Below are positions 9,147-17,786 of a DNA stretch of 64,000 bases, piece after piece. The notes under the pieces are model-generated. The model ran no database searches, was not told the DNA's origin, and saw nothing but the letters and a program-made list of their open reading frames with translations. The stretch is from positions 118,645 through 182,644 of the forward strand of contig NZ_LISX01000012.1 of the NCBI RefSeq assembly GCF_001905465.1, written 5' to 3'. Source of the stretch: Kitasatospora sp. CB01950. Its GTDB lineage: Bacteria > Actinomycetota > Actinomycetes > Streptomycetales > Streptomycetaceae. The position numbers and the translations under genes were made by a program. Each line of letters opens with the position of its first letter. Within the stretch, counting starts at the first letter, position 1.

Positions 9147-9191
9147 GCGAAGCCCACCGGGACAACGATTTCACGTCCCGGTGGGCTTCGC
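9147..9191. terminator. Bidirectional terminator hairpin
   Basis: A perfect 17-bp inverted repeat (arms 9147-9163 and 9175-9191, loop 11 nt) between the convergent GNAT gene and the acyltransferase gene. Confidence 0.85.
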
Positions 9192-9200
9192 GTCGGGTCG

Positions 9201-12032
9201 TCAGCGCTTCGTCGACACGGTGACCGAGGCGACCTTCATCGGGTGGCCCGGCTCGGTGGCCGTGGTCGGGGAACTGCCGTGTGCGGCGGGGAGGTTGCCG
9301 CCGATGGCGACGTTCAGGATCAGGAAGATGCCGTGGTGCACCGCCTGGTCCCAGGCGGCGGGTTCGACCTGGTCGGAGGTGACGGCGAAGTACTCCTGGC
9401 CGTCGCGGAGCCAGCGGACCTTCTCGGTGGCGGAGGTGCGGTCCACCTCGATCGTCCAGGTGTGGAACGCGCCCCAGCAGTCCGCGCAGGGCTGTTCGCC
9501 GGAGCCCAGTCCGTTCGGCTCCTTGCAGGGGCCGTTCGGGGTGGTGCCGCAGTGCATCGTGCCGAAGGCGCCGCGGCCGCCGACCGATTCGAGGACGTCG
9601 AGCTCGCCGACGCCCGGCCAACCGGTGTACCCGTCACGGAGTTTGCCGCCGAGCGCCCAGAACGCGGGCCAGTATCCGGCAGCGGCAGGGCCGTTGACGG
9701 CGGGAAGCGCCAACTTCGCCTCCACGCGCAGTACTCCGCCCGCCGGTGCGGCGAAGTCCGCGCGCTTGGACTCGATGCGGCCGGAGGACCAGTGGCCGGA
9801 GGCGTCCCGGGTGGGCACGATCTCCAGTGAACCCTGCCCGTCCAGGCGGACGTTCGCGGTGGAGTCGGTCATGGTCTCGATCTCGCCGGTGCCCCACTGC
9901 GGGGCGGGGCAGCCGGGGTAGCAGGTGCCCAGGTCGTACTGCCAGTTCGCGGGGTCGGGCTTCGTGCCGGCCGGGCCGTCGAACTCGTCGTGCAGCAGGG
10001 TGGTCCAGCCGTCGCCGAACAGGCCCGCCTCGGTGAGGAGTTGGTCGAGCCGCGCGGTGAGGACGACGGCCGCCGCGTTGGTCAGGTGCGAGTCGTCGCG
10101 GTACAGCAGGACGTGTTCCAGGACGGCCGGGCAGGTCCGGCCGTCGCCGGGGCAGAGCACCTGGTTGACGCCGACGGTGCGCACGCCGGGGACGCGGCCG
10201 GCGGTGATCTCCTCGGCCAGCGGGTCGGCCCACAGGCCCTCGCTGCGCGGGAAGTCGCAGGCGGAGGTGGTGTCGGGGTGCCCGGAGACGCAGGCCGGGA
10301 CGTCCCGGCCGGGGATCGGGGTGTCCTGCAGGTAGACGATCGGGACGCCCAACTCCCGCAGCGGGGTGAGGGTCTGCTCCCAGCCGTGCAGCAGGGTCTC
10401 CCGGTCGGCGGTGTAGCGGTTCATGGTGGAGACCACGATCAGCTTCGGCTTCGGCCCGTCCTTGAGCCTGGCCAGCGCGTTCGTCCGCCAGGTGTCGCAC
10501 TCGTGGTAGGTGCGTCCCAACTGGGGGTTGTTGACGGTGAGTTCGGGCAGCGGGCAGCCCTGCTTGACGAGTTCCTCGACGGACAGGCGGTGCTGGGCGG
10601 CGACGCCGAGCATGGCGGAGAACCACTGGCCGGCGTGCGAGTCGCCGAGCAGCACGATCCGGTCGTCGCCGTTGCCGAAGCGGCAGGGCGGGCTGGTGGT
10701 GTCGGCCGGGTTGACCTCGCAGAGGCCGTCCGGCGGGAAGTCCTGCCGGGCCTGGACGGGGTTGGGCACGGTCGGGCCGTTGGCGGGCGGGGCGGCGGCG
10801 AGCAGGGTGCGGCCGTCGCGGGCGCCCGGCGGCAGACCGGCCGGGTCCGGGGGAGTGGAGGGGCCGAGGTTGCGGAGCGTGCCGGAGCCGACGACCAGCG
10901 CCAGCACCACCGGCATCACCACTGCGGTGAGGCCCAACGACAGTCCGCGGCGCGGGATTTCACCGAGCACCAGGCTGCGGCGCAGCGGCTGCTCCAGCCA
11001 GTGCAGGGCGGCGAGCGCGGGCAGTGCGGCGGCCGCCGTCAGGGCGACCTTGACGCCCCAGTGCAGGGCGCCCCACTGGGCTTCGGCGAGCACCAGCACC
11101 GGCCAGTGCCACAGGTACAGGTTGTAGGAGAGCCGGCCGATCGCGCGCGGCGCGCCGAGCGACAGCACCCGTCCCACCAGGTGCGTCCCGGAGCCGGCCA
11201 GGACGATCGCGGCGGTGCCGACGGTGGGCAGCAGGGCGGCGTACCCGGGGTAGGGGGTGCGGGCGTCGAAGAGCAGCACCGCGGCGAGCACTGCGACCAT
11301 GCCGCCGAGGCCCAGCAACTCCCGTATCAGGCGCGGTACTTGCCGGATCGGAAGCAGCGCGATGACCGCGCCGGCGGCGAACTGCCAGGCCCGGGTGGGC
11401 GTGGAGAGGTACGCGCCGGCGCTCCAGTGCAGGGAGAGCCAGAACGAGCCGGCGCCGAGCAGCAGCGTCAGGCCGAGCAGGGTGCGCCGCTTCCAGACCC
11501 AGCGGGCGGCGAGCGCCATCAGCGGGGCCCACAGCAGGTAGAACTGCTCCTCGACGGCGAGCGACCAGAAGTGCAGCAGCACGCTGGGGTCGCGGCCGGC
11601 GGCCAGGTAGTCGGTCTGTTCGGCGATGAAGCGCCAGTTGGCGACGGACAGCGCGGAGGCGAGGACGTCGCGCTCCAGGTCGGCGCGGCGCAGCGGCGCG
11701 GTGAGCAGGGCGCCGAGGACGGCGACCACGGCGAGCACGACGGCGGCGGAGGGCAGCAGTCGGCGGGCGCGGCGCGAGTAGAACTCGGCGAGCCGGACCT
11801 TGCCCGTGGCGGCGCTCTCGCTGCGCAGCAGGCCGGTGATGAGGTAGCCGGAGATGACGAAGAAGACGTCGACGCCGACGAAGCCGCCGGCGAGGCCGGG
11901 CACGGCCGCGTGGAAGGCGAGCACGGCGAGCACGGCGACGGCCCGCAGGCCTTCGATGTCGGGTCTGAACTTCGGCCGTTCGACGGGTGGTTGCCCGAGA
12001 ACGACGGTGAGCGGGGCGGTGCTGGTGGACAC
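9201..12032 (-). CDS. Membrane acyltransferase-3 / SGNH / GH16 three-domain fusion protein, 943 aa
   Basis: Residues about 20-400 are an OafA/OatA-type acyltransferase-3 membrane domain (RPDIEGLRAVAVLAVLAFHA, FFVISGYLITGLL, SLAVEEQFYLLW, about ten membrane segments). About 440-670 is an extracytoplasmic SGNH esterase/transferase domain (LLGDSHAGQW near 460, DDSHLTNAA as the second block). From about 674 to the end is a glycoside hydrolase family 16 domain with the catalytic motif GELDVLE near residue 810 and Trp-rich glucan-binding loops. The first two domains normally occur alone (about 650-700 aa). The GH16 extension suggests that O-acyl transfer and trimming of a beta-glucan-like polymer are coupled outside the cell. 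The GTG start at 12032 lies 14 bp after the stop of the glycosyltransferase gene, so the two form an operon. Confidence 0.85.
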   Translation of the reverse strand: MSTSTAPLTVVLGQPPVERPKFRPDIEGLRAVAVLAVLAFHAAVPGLAGGFVGVDVFFVISGYLITGLLRSESAATGKVRLAEFYSRRARRLLPSAAVVLAVVAVLGALLTAPLRRADLERDVLASALSVANWRFIAEQTDYLAAGRDPSVLLHFWSLAVEEQFYLLWAPLMALAARWVWKRRTLLGLTLLLGAGSFWLSLHWSAGAYLSTPTRAWQFAAGAVIALLPIRQVPRLIRELLGLGGMVAVLAAVLLFDARTPYPGYAALLPTVGTAAIVLAGSGTHLVGRVLSLGAPRAIGRLSYNLYLWHWPVLVLAEAQWGALHWGVKVALTAAAALPALAALHWLEQPLRRSLVLGEIPRRGLSLGLTAVVMPVVLALVVGSGTLRNLGPSTPPDPAGLPPGARDGRTLLAAAPPANGPTVPNPVQARQDFPPDGLCEVNPADTTSPPCRFGNGDDRIVLLGDSHAGQWFSAMLGVAAQHRLSVEELVKQGCPLPELTVNNPQLGRTYHECDTWRTNALARLKDGPKPKLIVVSTMNRYTADRETLLHGWEQTLTPLRELGVPIVYLQDTPIPGRDVPACVSGHPDTTSACDFPRSEGLWADPLAEEITAGRVPGVRTVGVNQVLCPGDGRTCPAVLEHVLLYRDDSHLTNAAAVVLTARLDQLLTEAGLFGDGWTTLLHDEFDGPAGTKPDPANWQYDLGTCYPGCPAPQWGTGEIETMTDSTANVRLDGQGSLEIVPTRDASGHWSSGRIESKRADFAAPAGGVLRVEAKLALPAVNGPAAAGYWPAFWALGGKLRDGYTGWPGVGELDVLESVGGRGAFGTMHCGTTPNGPCKEPNGLGSGEQPCADCWGAFHTWTIEVDRTSATEKVRWLRDGQEYFAVTSDQVEPAAWDQAVHHGIFLILNVAIGGNLPAAHGSSPTTATEPGHPMKVASVTVSTKR

Positions 12033-12046
12033 GGGAGGTGGACCTT

Positions 12047-13711
12047 TCAGCCCAGCCAGGGCAGCATCGGCGCCGCCCAGCCGGAGGCGAGCAGGGCGAT
12101 CAGGGCGAGCGTGCTCGTGACGGCGAGGGCCTCGGGCCAGCGCCTGGGCCGCATCGCCGGGCGGGCCCCGGATTCGGTCGGTTCGGTGGCGTGCGGCCGC
12201 AGTTCGGCGTACAGGTCGCGGATCAGCGGGACGCCGAGGTGCAGCTGCACCGCGAGGTACAGGGCCAGGCCCCAGGTGTAGTGCCAGCCGTGCAGGGCGG
12301 TGGCGGCGGCGATGCCGACGGTGGTGGCGGCCAGCGTGCCGGCCGTCCAGACCAGCGAGACCAGCAGCACGTTGCGGGCCATGCCGCCGGAACGCCCGGG
12401 CTTGGCCGCGCCGGTGGGCACCCAGGCGGCGCTGCGGCCGCGGAGGGTGTGCCAGTAGGCGGTGGCGGCGGCGAAGCTCATCAGCACGTTGGCGCGCAGG
12501 ACTTCGGAGCGCCAGCGGGTGCGGCTGACCCGGGGCAGCAGGACGTGCCAGAGCCACAGCAGGGAGAGCATCGGCAGCACGTACCAGGCGCGGACCTCGC
12601 CGGGGTAGGCGAACAGCATGACCAGCGGCGGCAGCGGTGCGGTGAGCACGTTCACGGCGGCGGCCAGGTAGCCGACGATGCCCTCGTCGAAGCAGCGTCG
12701 CATGCGCCAGGTCATGGCCTTGCGGGCGGTCCTGTCGCCGATCAGGTGCAGGTTGCCCATCGTCCAGCGGTACTGCTGGTTGACGAAGCTGGTGGTGGAG
12801 TCGGGCGAGGTGCCCTTGGCGACCAGCACCGGCACGTAGCGGGTGGTGAACCCCTGCTGGTGCAGGGCGAGCCCGGTGTACATGTCCTCGCTGTGGTCGA
12901 GCCGGGCGAAGCCGCCGGCGGCGTCGATGGCGGAACGCCGGTACACCGCGTTGGAGCCGCAGCAGATCGCCGCGTCGGAGGCGTCCCGGCTGGGCTGTAT
13001 CCAGCGGAAGAACCACTCCTGGGCGGAGCCGGCGGCGCGCTGCACCCAACCCATCGAGGCGTCGGTGTCGAAGCACTGCGGGCTCTGCACGATGCCGACC
13101 TTCGGGTCGCCGAAGTACGGCAGCAGGTGGTGCAGCAGGTCGGCGCGCGGCGCGAAGTCGGCGTCCAGGATGGCGACGTACTCGCCCCTGCTGAGGCCGA
13201 GCGCGTGGTTGAGGTTGCCGGCCTTCTTGAACTCGCCGCGGTTCGGCCGCACGACGTAGTGGTAGCCGAACTCGGCTGCCAGCGCGGCGACTTCGGGTCG
13301 GTCGCCGTCGTCCAGCACCCAGACGTCGAGCTGTCCGGGGTGGTCGAGCCGCGCCACTGCGCGGTAGGCGTTGGCGAGGATGTCGAGCGGTTCGCCGCAG
13401 GTCGGCAGGTACAGGTCGACGGACGGCGCCTCGGCGGGCTGCCAGGCGGCGACCAGCAGTTCGTGGCCGGCCCGGGTGAAGCGCCGGCGGCGCAGTCCGT
13501 TGAGGCAGGTCAGGGCGAGCGCGACCACATTGACGCCGAGAACGGCCAGGAACGGCCAGAGTGCGGGCGTGCGCAGCGAAAAACTGAACATGGTGGCCGC
13601 GCTGAGCACGAAGGCGAGTGCGGAGAGTAGCGGAACCCAGCGGCGCTGAGGTCCGAAATACCAGTAGAGCTCCTGATCGGAGGGTGGCGACGGAAGGTGA
13701 TTGACAGTCAT
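12047..13711 (-). CDS. Processive family 2 glycosyltransferase (cellulose synthase-like), 554 aa
   Basis: The processive GT2 signature is complete: DDGD (134-137), DAD (183-185), the acid SED at 274-276 in the place of TED, and QQYRW (312-316) as QxxRW. Two membrane helices precede and about five follow the catalytic domain, as in BcsA/CslA-type synthases that polymerise and export a beta-glycan. There is no PilZ domain. The downstream fusion protein (acyl transfer plus GH16) would modify or trim the polymer; the sugar cannot be read from the sequence. A DasR-like operator about 60 bp upstream hints at control by amino-sugar supply and perhaps a GlcNAc-containing product (inference). The ATG at 13711 is preceded by a G-rich ribosome binding site. 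Confidence 0.88.
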   Translation of the reverse strand: MTVNHLPSPPSDQELYWYFGPQRRWVPLLSALAFVLSAATMFSFSLRTPALWPFLAVLGVNVVALALTCLNGLRRRRFTRAGHELLVAAWQPAEAPSVDLYLPTCGEPLDILANAYRAVARLDHPGQLDVWVLDDGDRPEVAALAAEFGYHYVVRPNRGEFKKAGNLNHALGLSRGEYVAILDADFAPRADLLHHLLPYFGDPKVGIVQSPQCFDTDASMGWVQRAAGSAQEWFFRWIQPSRDASDAAICCGSNAVYRRSAIDAAGGFARLDHSEDMYTGLALHQQGFTTRYVPVLVAKGTSPDSTTSFVNQQYRWTMGNLHLIGDRTARKAMTWRMRRCFDEGIVGYLAAAVNVLTAPLPPLVMLFAYPGEVRAWYVLPMLSLLWLWHVLLPRVSRTRWRSEVLRANVLMSFAAATAYWHTLRGRSAAWVPTGAAKPGRSGGMARNVLLVSLVWTAGTLAATTVGIAAATALHGWHYTWGLALYLAVQLHLGVPLIRDLYAELRPHATEPTESGARPAMRPRRWPEALAVTSTLALIALLASGWAAPMLPWLG

Positions 13712-14022
13712 ATGGGCCCCCCACGGCCGGTCATTGACACCTGTCGCCGGTCAGATTACCCGATTGGTATAGACCAAATGACCACGGAGGATGAACGGTG
13801 GGGCAACTCCGGTAAAGCCCGTGTGACCAGGCATGACCGTGTCAGGAAGTGCCCCCCGGCATCTGCCCGGTGGGGCTTCTGAGGCGGTTGACGAACAGAG
13901 TGACGAGACGGTTCCACGGTTGAACTGGCGAAGGGTCGCCGGATCGGCTGGCGAGTATTCGCCTTGCCTGGATGGTGAATTGACGGATCGTCAGGCTCGT
14001 GGCCGGAGGCTCGGTCGGCGGC
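13712..14022. other. Intergenic region between glycosyltransferase and arsR
   Basis: The region holds the dre-like site and an imperfect inverted repeat (about 13847-13878) that could terminate the arsR transcript. I see no gene or recognised riboswitch in it. Confidence 0.5.
13763..13778. promoter_or_regulatory. Putative DasR-responsive element (dre)
   Basis: ATTGGTATAGACCAAA resembles the DasR consensus (A[GC]TGGTCTAGACCA[GC]T) with a nearly perfect palindromic core, and sits 52-67 bp upstream of the glycosyltransferase start. DasR is the GlcNAc-6-P-sensing HutC-type repressor of streptomycetes. Confidence 0.5.
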
Positions 14023-14397
14023 TCAGTGGGCGGCGGGCTTCGGGGTGGTGAAGCACGGCTCGGCGGCGGCGAGCACCGCATCCAGCAGGCCGGGGAAGCG
14101 CGCGGCAAGATCGCCGACGCGCAGTGTGTTCATCTTAGAGGTGCCGCGACGGTGCTGGCGGATCAGTCCGGCCTCGCGCAGGACGCGGAAGTGGTGCGTC
14201 AACGTCGATTTGGTGACCGGAAGTTCGAACGCCAGGCAGTTCAGCTCGTCGCCGCCCGCCCATGCCAGGTCCGCGACGATCCGCAGCCGGGTCGGGTCCG
14301 CCAGCGCGTGCAGCACTGCCTCGAGGCGCAGCTCGTCGACGGCCGGCTCCGGCAGCAGTCCCGGGCAGTCCTGGTGGCAGTCCTCGTCGATGGTCAC
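14023..14397 (-). CDS. ArsR-family transcriptional repressor, 124 aa
   Basis: A compact winged-helix protein with the ArsR signature: LRLEAVLHALADPTRLRIV, then FELPVTKSTLTHHFRVLREA (recognition helix) and the wing RRGTSKMNTLR. Several Cys residues occur at the N-terminus (DEDCHQDC) and at the end of the helix region (DELNCLAF). These may sense thiol-reactive compounds or metal, though no classical CxC metal box is present. It is divergent from the ene-reductase gene and shares a palindromic operator with it, the usual arrangement for regulators of xenobiotic-responsive old yellow enzymes. The GTG start at 14397 is chosen because it begins the conserved length; its ribosome binding site is weak. 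Confidence 0.85.
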   Translation of the reverse strand: MTIDEDCHQDCPGLLPEPAVDELRLEAVLHALADPTRLRIVADLAWAGGDELNCLAFELPVTKSTLTHHFRVLREAGLIRQHRRGTSKMNTLRVGDLAARFPGLLDAVLAAAEPCFTTPKPAAH

Positions 14398-14407
14398 GCT
14401 GCCATAG

Positions 14408-14456
14408 TACGAGAACTCTCGTAGTTTGACAGATCTCGTAGTACGGCGGCTATCGT
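14408..14456 (+). promoter_or_regulatory. ArsR operator and promoter of the ene-reductase gene
   Basis: A perfect palindrome TACGAGAACTCTCGTA (14408-14423) is followed by a -35-like TTGACA (14426-14431) and a -10-like TATCGT (14451-14456, spacing 19). A further CTCGTAGTAC half site lies between the boxes. Repressor binding here would block both divergent genes. Confidence 0.65.
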
Positions 14457-14506
14457 ACGAAGCGAAGACATCGTCGCTGTCGGGACCACAGGAAGGACGG
14501 GCCCTC

Positions 14507-15595
14507 ATGAGCGCCCTGTTCGAACCGATCACCCTCCGTTCGCTGACCATCCCCAACCGGATCTGGCTCAGCCCGATGTGCATGTACTCGGCCGCCCCCG
14601 AAGGCCCCGAGACCGGCGTTGCCACCGACTTCCACCTCGCCCACCTCGGCTCCCGCGCCGCCGGCGGCGCGGGTCTGGTCATGGTCGAGGCCACCGGCGT
14701 CCGCCCCGACGCCCGGATCTCCCCGTGGGACCTCGGCCTGTGGAACGACCGGCAGCAGGACGCCCTCGCCCGGGTCGCGGCGCTGATCCGGCAGCACGGT
14801 TCGGTTCCGGCGATCCAGCTGGCCCACGCCGGGCGGAAGGCCTCCACCGGGAAGGCCAACGCGGGCGGCGGTCCGCTGGGCGTCGAGGACGGCGGGTGGC
14901 CGGTGGTGGGCGCCTCGGCGATTCCCTTCAACGACGGGTACCCGGCTCCGCTGGAACTGACGGAAACTCAGATCGCGGAACTGGTCGAGGACTTCGCCTC
15001 CTCGGCCCGTCGCGCACTGGCCGCAGGCTTCCAGGTGGTCGAGGTGCACGGCGCCCACGGCTACCTGGTCCACCAGTTCCTCTCCCCGATCACCAACCAC
15101 CGCACCGACGGCTACGGCGGCGATTTCGCGGGCCGCAGCCGCCTGGCCCGCGAGATCGCCACCGCGGTGCGGGCCGTCTGGCCCGCGGACCTCCCGGTGC
15201 TGTTCCGCGTCTCCGCCACCGACTGGGTCCCCGACCGGCCCAGCTGGACGGTCGAGGAGAGCGTCCTGCTCGCCAAGGAACTCCAGGCCATCGGCGTCGA
15301 CCTGATCGACGTCTCCACCGGCGGCCTCGTCCCGCACGCGAAGATCGCCGTCGGGCCCGGCTACCAGGTCCCGTTCGCGGCCCGGATCCGCCGCGAGTCG
15401 GGGCTGCCGGTCAGCTCGGTCGGCCTGATCACCGAGCCGGCCCAGGCGGAGGCGATCCTCACGGACGGCGAGGCGGACGCGGTCATGCTCGGCCGCGAGC
15501 TGCTGCGCGACCCGTACTGGCCGCTGCACGCGGCGAAGACGCTCGGCGTGAAGGCCGACTGGCCGGAGCAGTACGGCTTCGCCGTCGCGAGGTGA
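14507..15595 (+). CDS. namA: NADPH:flavin oxidoreductase / ene-reductase of the YqjM (NamA) type, 362 aa
   Basis: An old-yellow-enzyme TIM barrel that binds FMN and reduces activated C=C bonds of enones and nitro compounds. The YqjM subclass is indicated by the N-terminus (FEPITLRSLTIPNRIWLSPM), by CMYSA with the redox-modulating Cys, by AGRKAS, and by the HGAHGYLVHQFLSP substrate/FMN-binding segment followed by NHRTDGYGG. The end DPYWPLHAAKTLG is typical. GGAAGGA precedes the ATG at 14507 by about ten bases. It is divergently paired with the arsR gene and probably induced by electrophiles when the repressor lets go. Confidence 0.92.
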   Translation: MSALFEPITLRSLTIPNRIWLSPMCMYSAAPEGPETGVATDFHLAHLGSRAAGGAGLVMVEATGVRPDARISPWDLGLWNDRQQDALARVAALIRQHGSVPAIQLAHAGRKASTGKANAGGGPLGVEDGGWPVVGASAIPFNDGYPAPLELTETQIAELVEDFASSARRALAAGFQVVEVHGAHGYLVHQFLSPITNHRTDGYGGDFAGRSRLAREIATAVRAVWPADLPVLFRVSATDWVPDRPSWTVEESVLLAKELQAIGVDLIDVSTGGLVPHAKIAVGPGYQVPFAARIRRESGLPVSSVGLITEPAQAEAILTDGEADAVMLGRELLRDPYWPLHAAKTLGVKADWPEQYGFAVAR

Positions 15596-15707
15596 GCCAC
15601 GAGGGGCGCGGGGGCCGTCCGTGGATCAGGTGAACAGCCAGGGGCGCGGAACGGCGCGGCCGAGCGTGCACCATCAGCCAGATCGCGACGCAGGAGGGGG
15701 AGTTGCA

Positions 15708-16943
15708 CTATCTCGCGATCCTGCCGGTGGGCGCCTTCCGCTTCGCGCAGTTCCCCGCGCCCCCGGTTGTGCTCTCACTGGTCTCGAGCCCTCCTGCCAT
15801 TTTGTCCGGCTCCACCATGAACATCCCGAGCAGCACCCCCACCAGCGGAACCGCCGGCAGGACCGCGAGAACGCCCTCCGGGCCGTGGGACTGGGCGATG
15901 AGGCCGAAGAGCGGGGCGAGCAGGCCGCCGACGCTGACGGCGAGGCCGAGGGTGACGCCGGCGGCGGTGCCGGGGCGGGTGGGGAGGTAGTCCTGGCCGA
16001 GTTTGACCAGGACGGCGAACGGCAGGTTGAGCATCGCGCCCGCCAGCACGGCGAAGAGGAGCGGCGCCCACGGACCCGGCGTCACCCGGAGGAGCAGCAG
16101 TGCGGGGGCGGTGAGCGCCGTGCCCCACTGCGCGGTGCGGACCATGCCGATCCGGTCGGCGAGGCGTCCGCCGCCGAGGGTGCCGACGACGCCGCCGAAC
16201 AGGAAGCAGGTCAGGGCCGCGCCCGCCAGCAGGTGGGAGGCGCCGAGGTGGCGGAGCCAGTACAGCTCGATGAAGGTGCTGACCCCGAAGAAGGCGACCG
16301 AGCGGACGATCTCGACGCCCGTCAGCACCAGGAACGGCCGCCACCGGTCCTTCCCCGTCCGGACGGCCGAACCGCCGGGGCCCCCGTACCGGCGGTGGCG
16401 GGCCCGGAACAGGACGGCGGCCATCGCGAGGGCGGGCAGCACGAACACCGCCGTCGCCCGGACGCCCCACGCGGCGAGCAGCGGAGTGGCGAGCACCGGA
16501 GCGAGGAAGAAGCCGACGCTGCCGCCCGCCGCGAAGACGCTCATCGCACTCGCGCTGTCGCCCGCCGCCTCCCGGGCCGCCCGCCCCGCCGCCGGGTGGA
16601 ACGCCGCCACCCCGAGACCGGAGAGCAGCACCAGCAGCCACACCAGGGCGTAGCCGTCGGCGAGTCCGCTCAGGCCGACGCCGAGCCCGGCCAGGGCCAG
16701 GCCGGCGGCGGACAGCCACGGCAGCGGGCGGCGGTCCACCAGCAGCCCGACCAGCGGTTGCGGTACCGCGCTGCCGAGGGTGGCGGCGAGCGTCAACCCG
16801 CCCGCGGCGACGTAGCCGTAGCCGCGTTCCAGCACGAAGTACGGGACGACGGCCGGCACCAGCCCCTGGTACAGGTCGTCCACGGCGTGCGCCGCGCCCC
16901 ACAGTCTCATCCGGCGCCACACGCCGGCCTGTTGCATCGTCAT
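15708..16943 (-). CDS. MFS transporter, fosmidomycin-resistance (Fsr)-like, 411 aa
   Basis: Twelve predicted membrane segments with major facilitator motifs, for instance GRLADRIGMVRTAQWGTALT around residue 265 (motif A) and the early HAVDDLYQGLVPAVVPYFV segment seen in Fsr-type exporters. The protein probably exports a small drug-like molecule by proton antiport. It is divergent from an AraC-family regulator with 54 bp between starts, so that regulator likely controls it. The substrate is not readable. Confidence 0.87.
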   Translation of the reverse strand: MTMQQAGVWRRMRLWGAAHAVDDLYQGLVPAVVPYFVLERGYGYVAAGGLTLAATLGSAVPQPLVGLLVDRRPLPWLSAAGLALAGLGVGLSGLADGYALVWLLVLLSGLGVAAFHPAAGRAAREAAGDSASAMSVFAAGGSVGFFLAPVLATPLLAAWGVRATAVFVLPALAMAAVLFRARHRRYGGPGGSAVRTGKDRWRPFLVLTGVEIVRSVAFFGVSTFIELYWLRHLGASHLLAGAALTCFLFGGVVGTLGGGRLADRIGMVRTAQWGTALTAPALLLLRVTPGPWAPLLFAVLAGAMLNLPFAVLVKLGQDYLPTRPGTAAGVTLGLAVSVGGLLAPLFGLIAQSHGPEGVLAVLPAVPLVGVLLGMFMVEPDKMAGGLETSESTTGGAGNCAKRKAPTGRIAR

Positions 16944-16997
16944 GGACCCAGCGTGGCCGCCGCACCGGCAGGCAGGCTTCCGCTACTCTGCCAACTC

Positions 16998-17753
16998 ATG
17001 TCGCCGGCCCGCCAATTGCCACCGCACCAGAAGGAGACCGGCCCGAGCCGTCACCCCCTGGCGCACCACGAACGCATCGACTGGCACTGGCACGACGTCA
17101 ACCAGCTGATCGCGCCGGGTCTCGGCGTGCTGGAGGTCAGCACGCCGCACGGCCGCTGGGTGGTGCCGCCGCACCGCGCGGTGTGGCTGCCGGCCGGGGT
17201 GGCCCACACCCACCGGGCGCACGGGCCCAGCGAGTTGAGGTGCCTGGTGTATCCGGCGGGGACGAACCCGCTGGGCCTGTCCGCGCCCGCCGTGCTGGCC
17301 GTCACCCCGCTGCTGCGGGAGATCGTCGCGCACCTGACCGGCCCGGACGCGCCCACCGGACGGCCCGCCCGGACGCTCGAACTGGCCGCCCTGGACCAGC
17401 TCGCGCACGCCCCCGAACTGCCGCTCGGCCTGCCGCAGCCCACCGACCCGCGCCTGCGCGACCTCGCCGCGCTGCTCACCGCCGACCCCTCCGACGGGCG
17501 TTCGCTGGCCGAACTCGGCCGGGCCGTCGGGGCGGGGGAGCGCACCCTGAGCCGGCTGTTCCGCCGCGAGCTCGGCCTGGGCTTTCCGCAGTGGCGCACC
17601 CAACTGCGCCTCCAGCACGCCCTGGTGCTGCTCGCGCAGGGACGCTCGGTGACGTCCACCGCCGCGGCCTGCGGGTTCCGCTCGCCGAGCGCGTTCATCG
17701 AGGCGTTCCGGCACGCGTTCGGCACCACCCCGGGCCGCCACCAGCAGCAGTGA
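16998..17753 (+). CDS. AraC-family transcriptional regulator, 251 aa
   Basis: An N-terminal cupin-like sensor domain contains the HWHDVNQLI block (about 27-35) and VVPPHRAVWLPAGVAHTHRA typical of the AraC_binding fold. The C-terminal domain has two helix-turn-helix units: SLAELGRAVGAGERTLSRLF and SVTSTAAACGFRSPSAFIEA followed by FRHAFGTTPGRH. It is divergent from the Fsr-like exporter, matching the common pairing in which this subfamily regulates an adjacent MFS efflux pump. Confidence 0.9.
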   Translation: MSPARQLPPHQKETGPSRHPLAHHERIDWHWHDVNQLIAPGLGVLEVSTPHGRWVVPPHRAVWLPAGVAHTHRAHGPSELRCLVYPAGTNPLGLSAPAVLAVTPLLREIVAHLTGPDAPTGRPARTLELAALDQLAHAPELPLGLPQPTDPRLRDLAALLTADPSDGRSLAELGRAVGAGERTLSRLFRRELGLGFPQWRTQLRLQHALVLLAQGRSVTSTAAACGFRSPSAFIEAFRHAFGTTPGRHQQQ

Positions 17754-17786
17754 CGGACGGTCGGCTCCCGTACCCGTAGGGCGTGG

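Noticed and set aside
9201..13724. The full-length minus-strand frame of about 1500 codons that covers the glycosyltransferase as well as the acyltransferase.
   Set aside because: The part upstream of 12032 is an Arg-rich shadow of the glycosyltransferase gene, which is read in another frame.
13847..13878. Imperfect inverted repeat upstream of the glycosyltransferase as a possible riboswitch or terminator.
   Set aside because: The stem is interrupted and the surrounding sequence does not match the c-di-GMP or c-di-AMP riboswitch patterns that I know; only a possible arsR terminator remains.
15621..16997. A plus-strand open frame continuing upstream of the AraC gene for about 460 codons.
   Set aside because: It is the antisense shadow of the MFS transporter gene; the AraC start at 16998 fits the family length.
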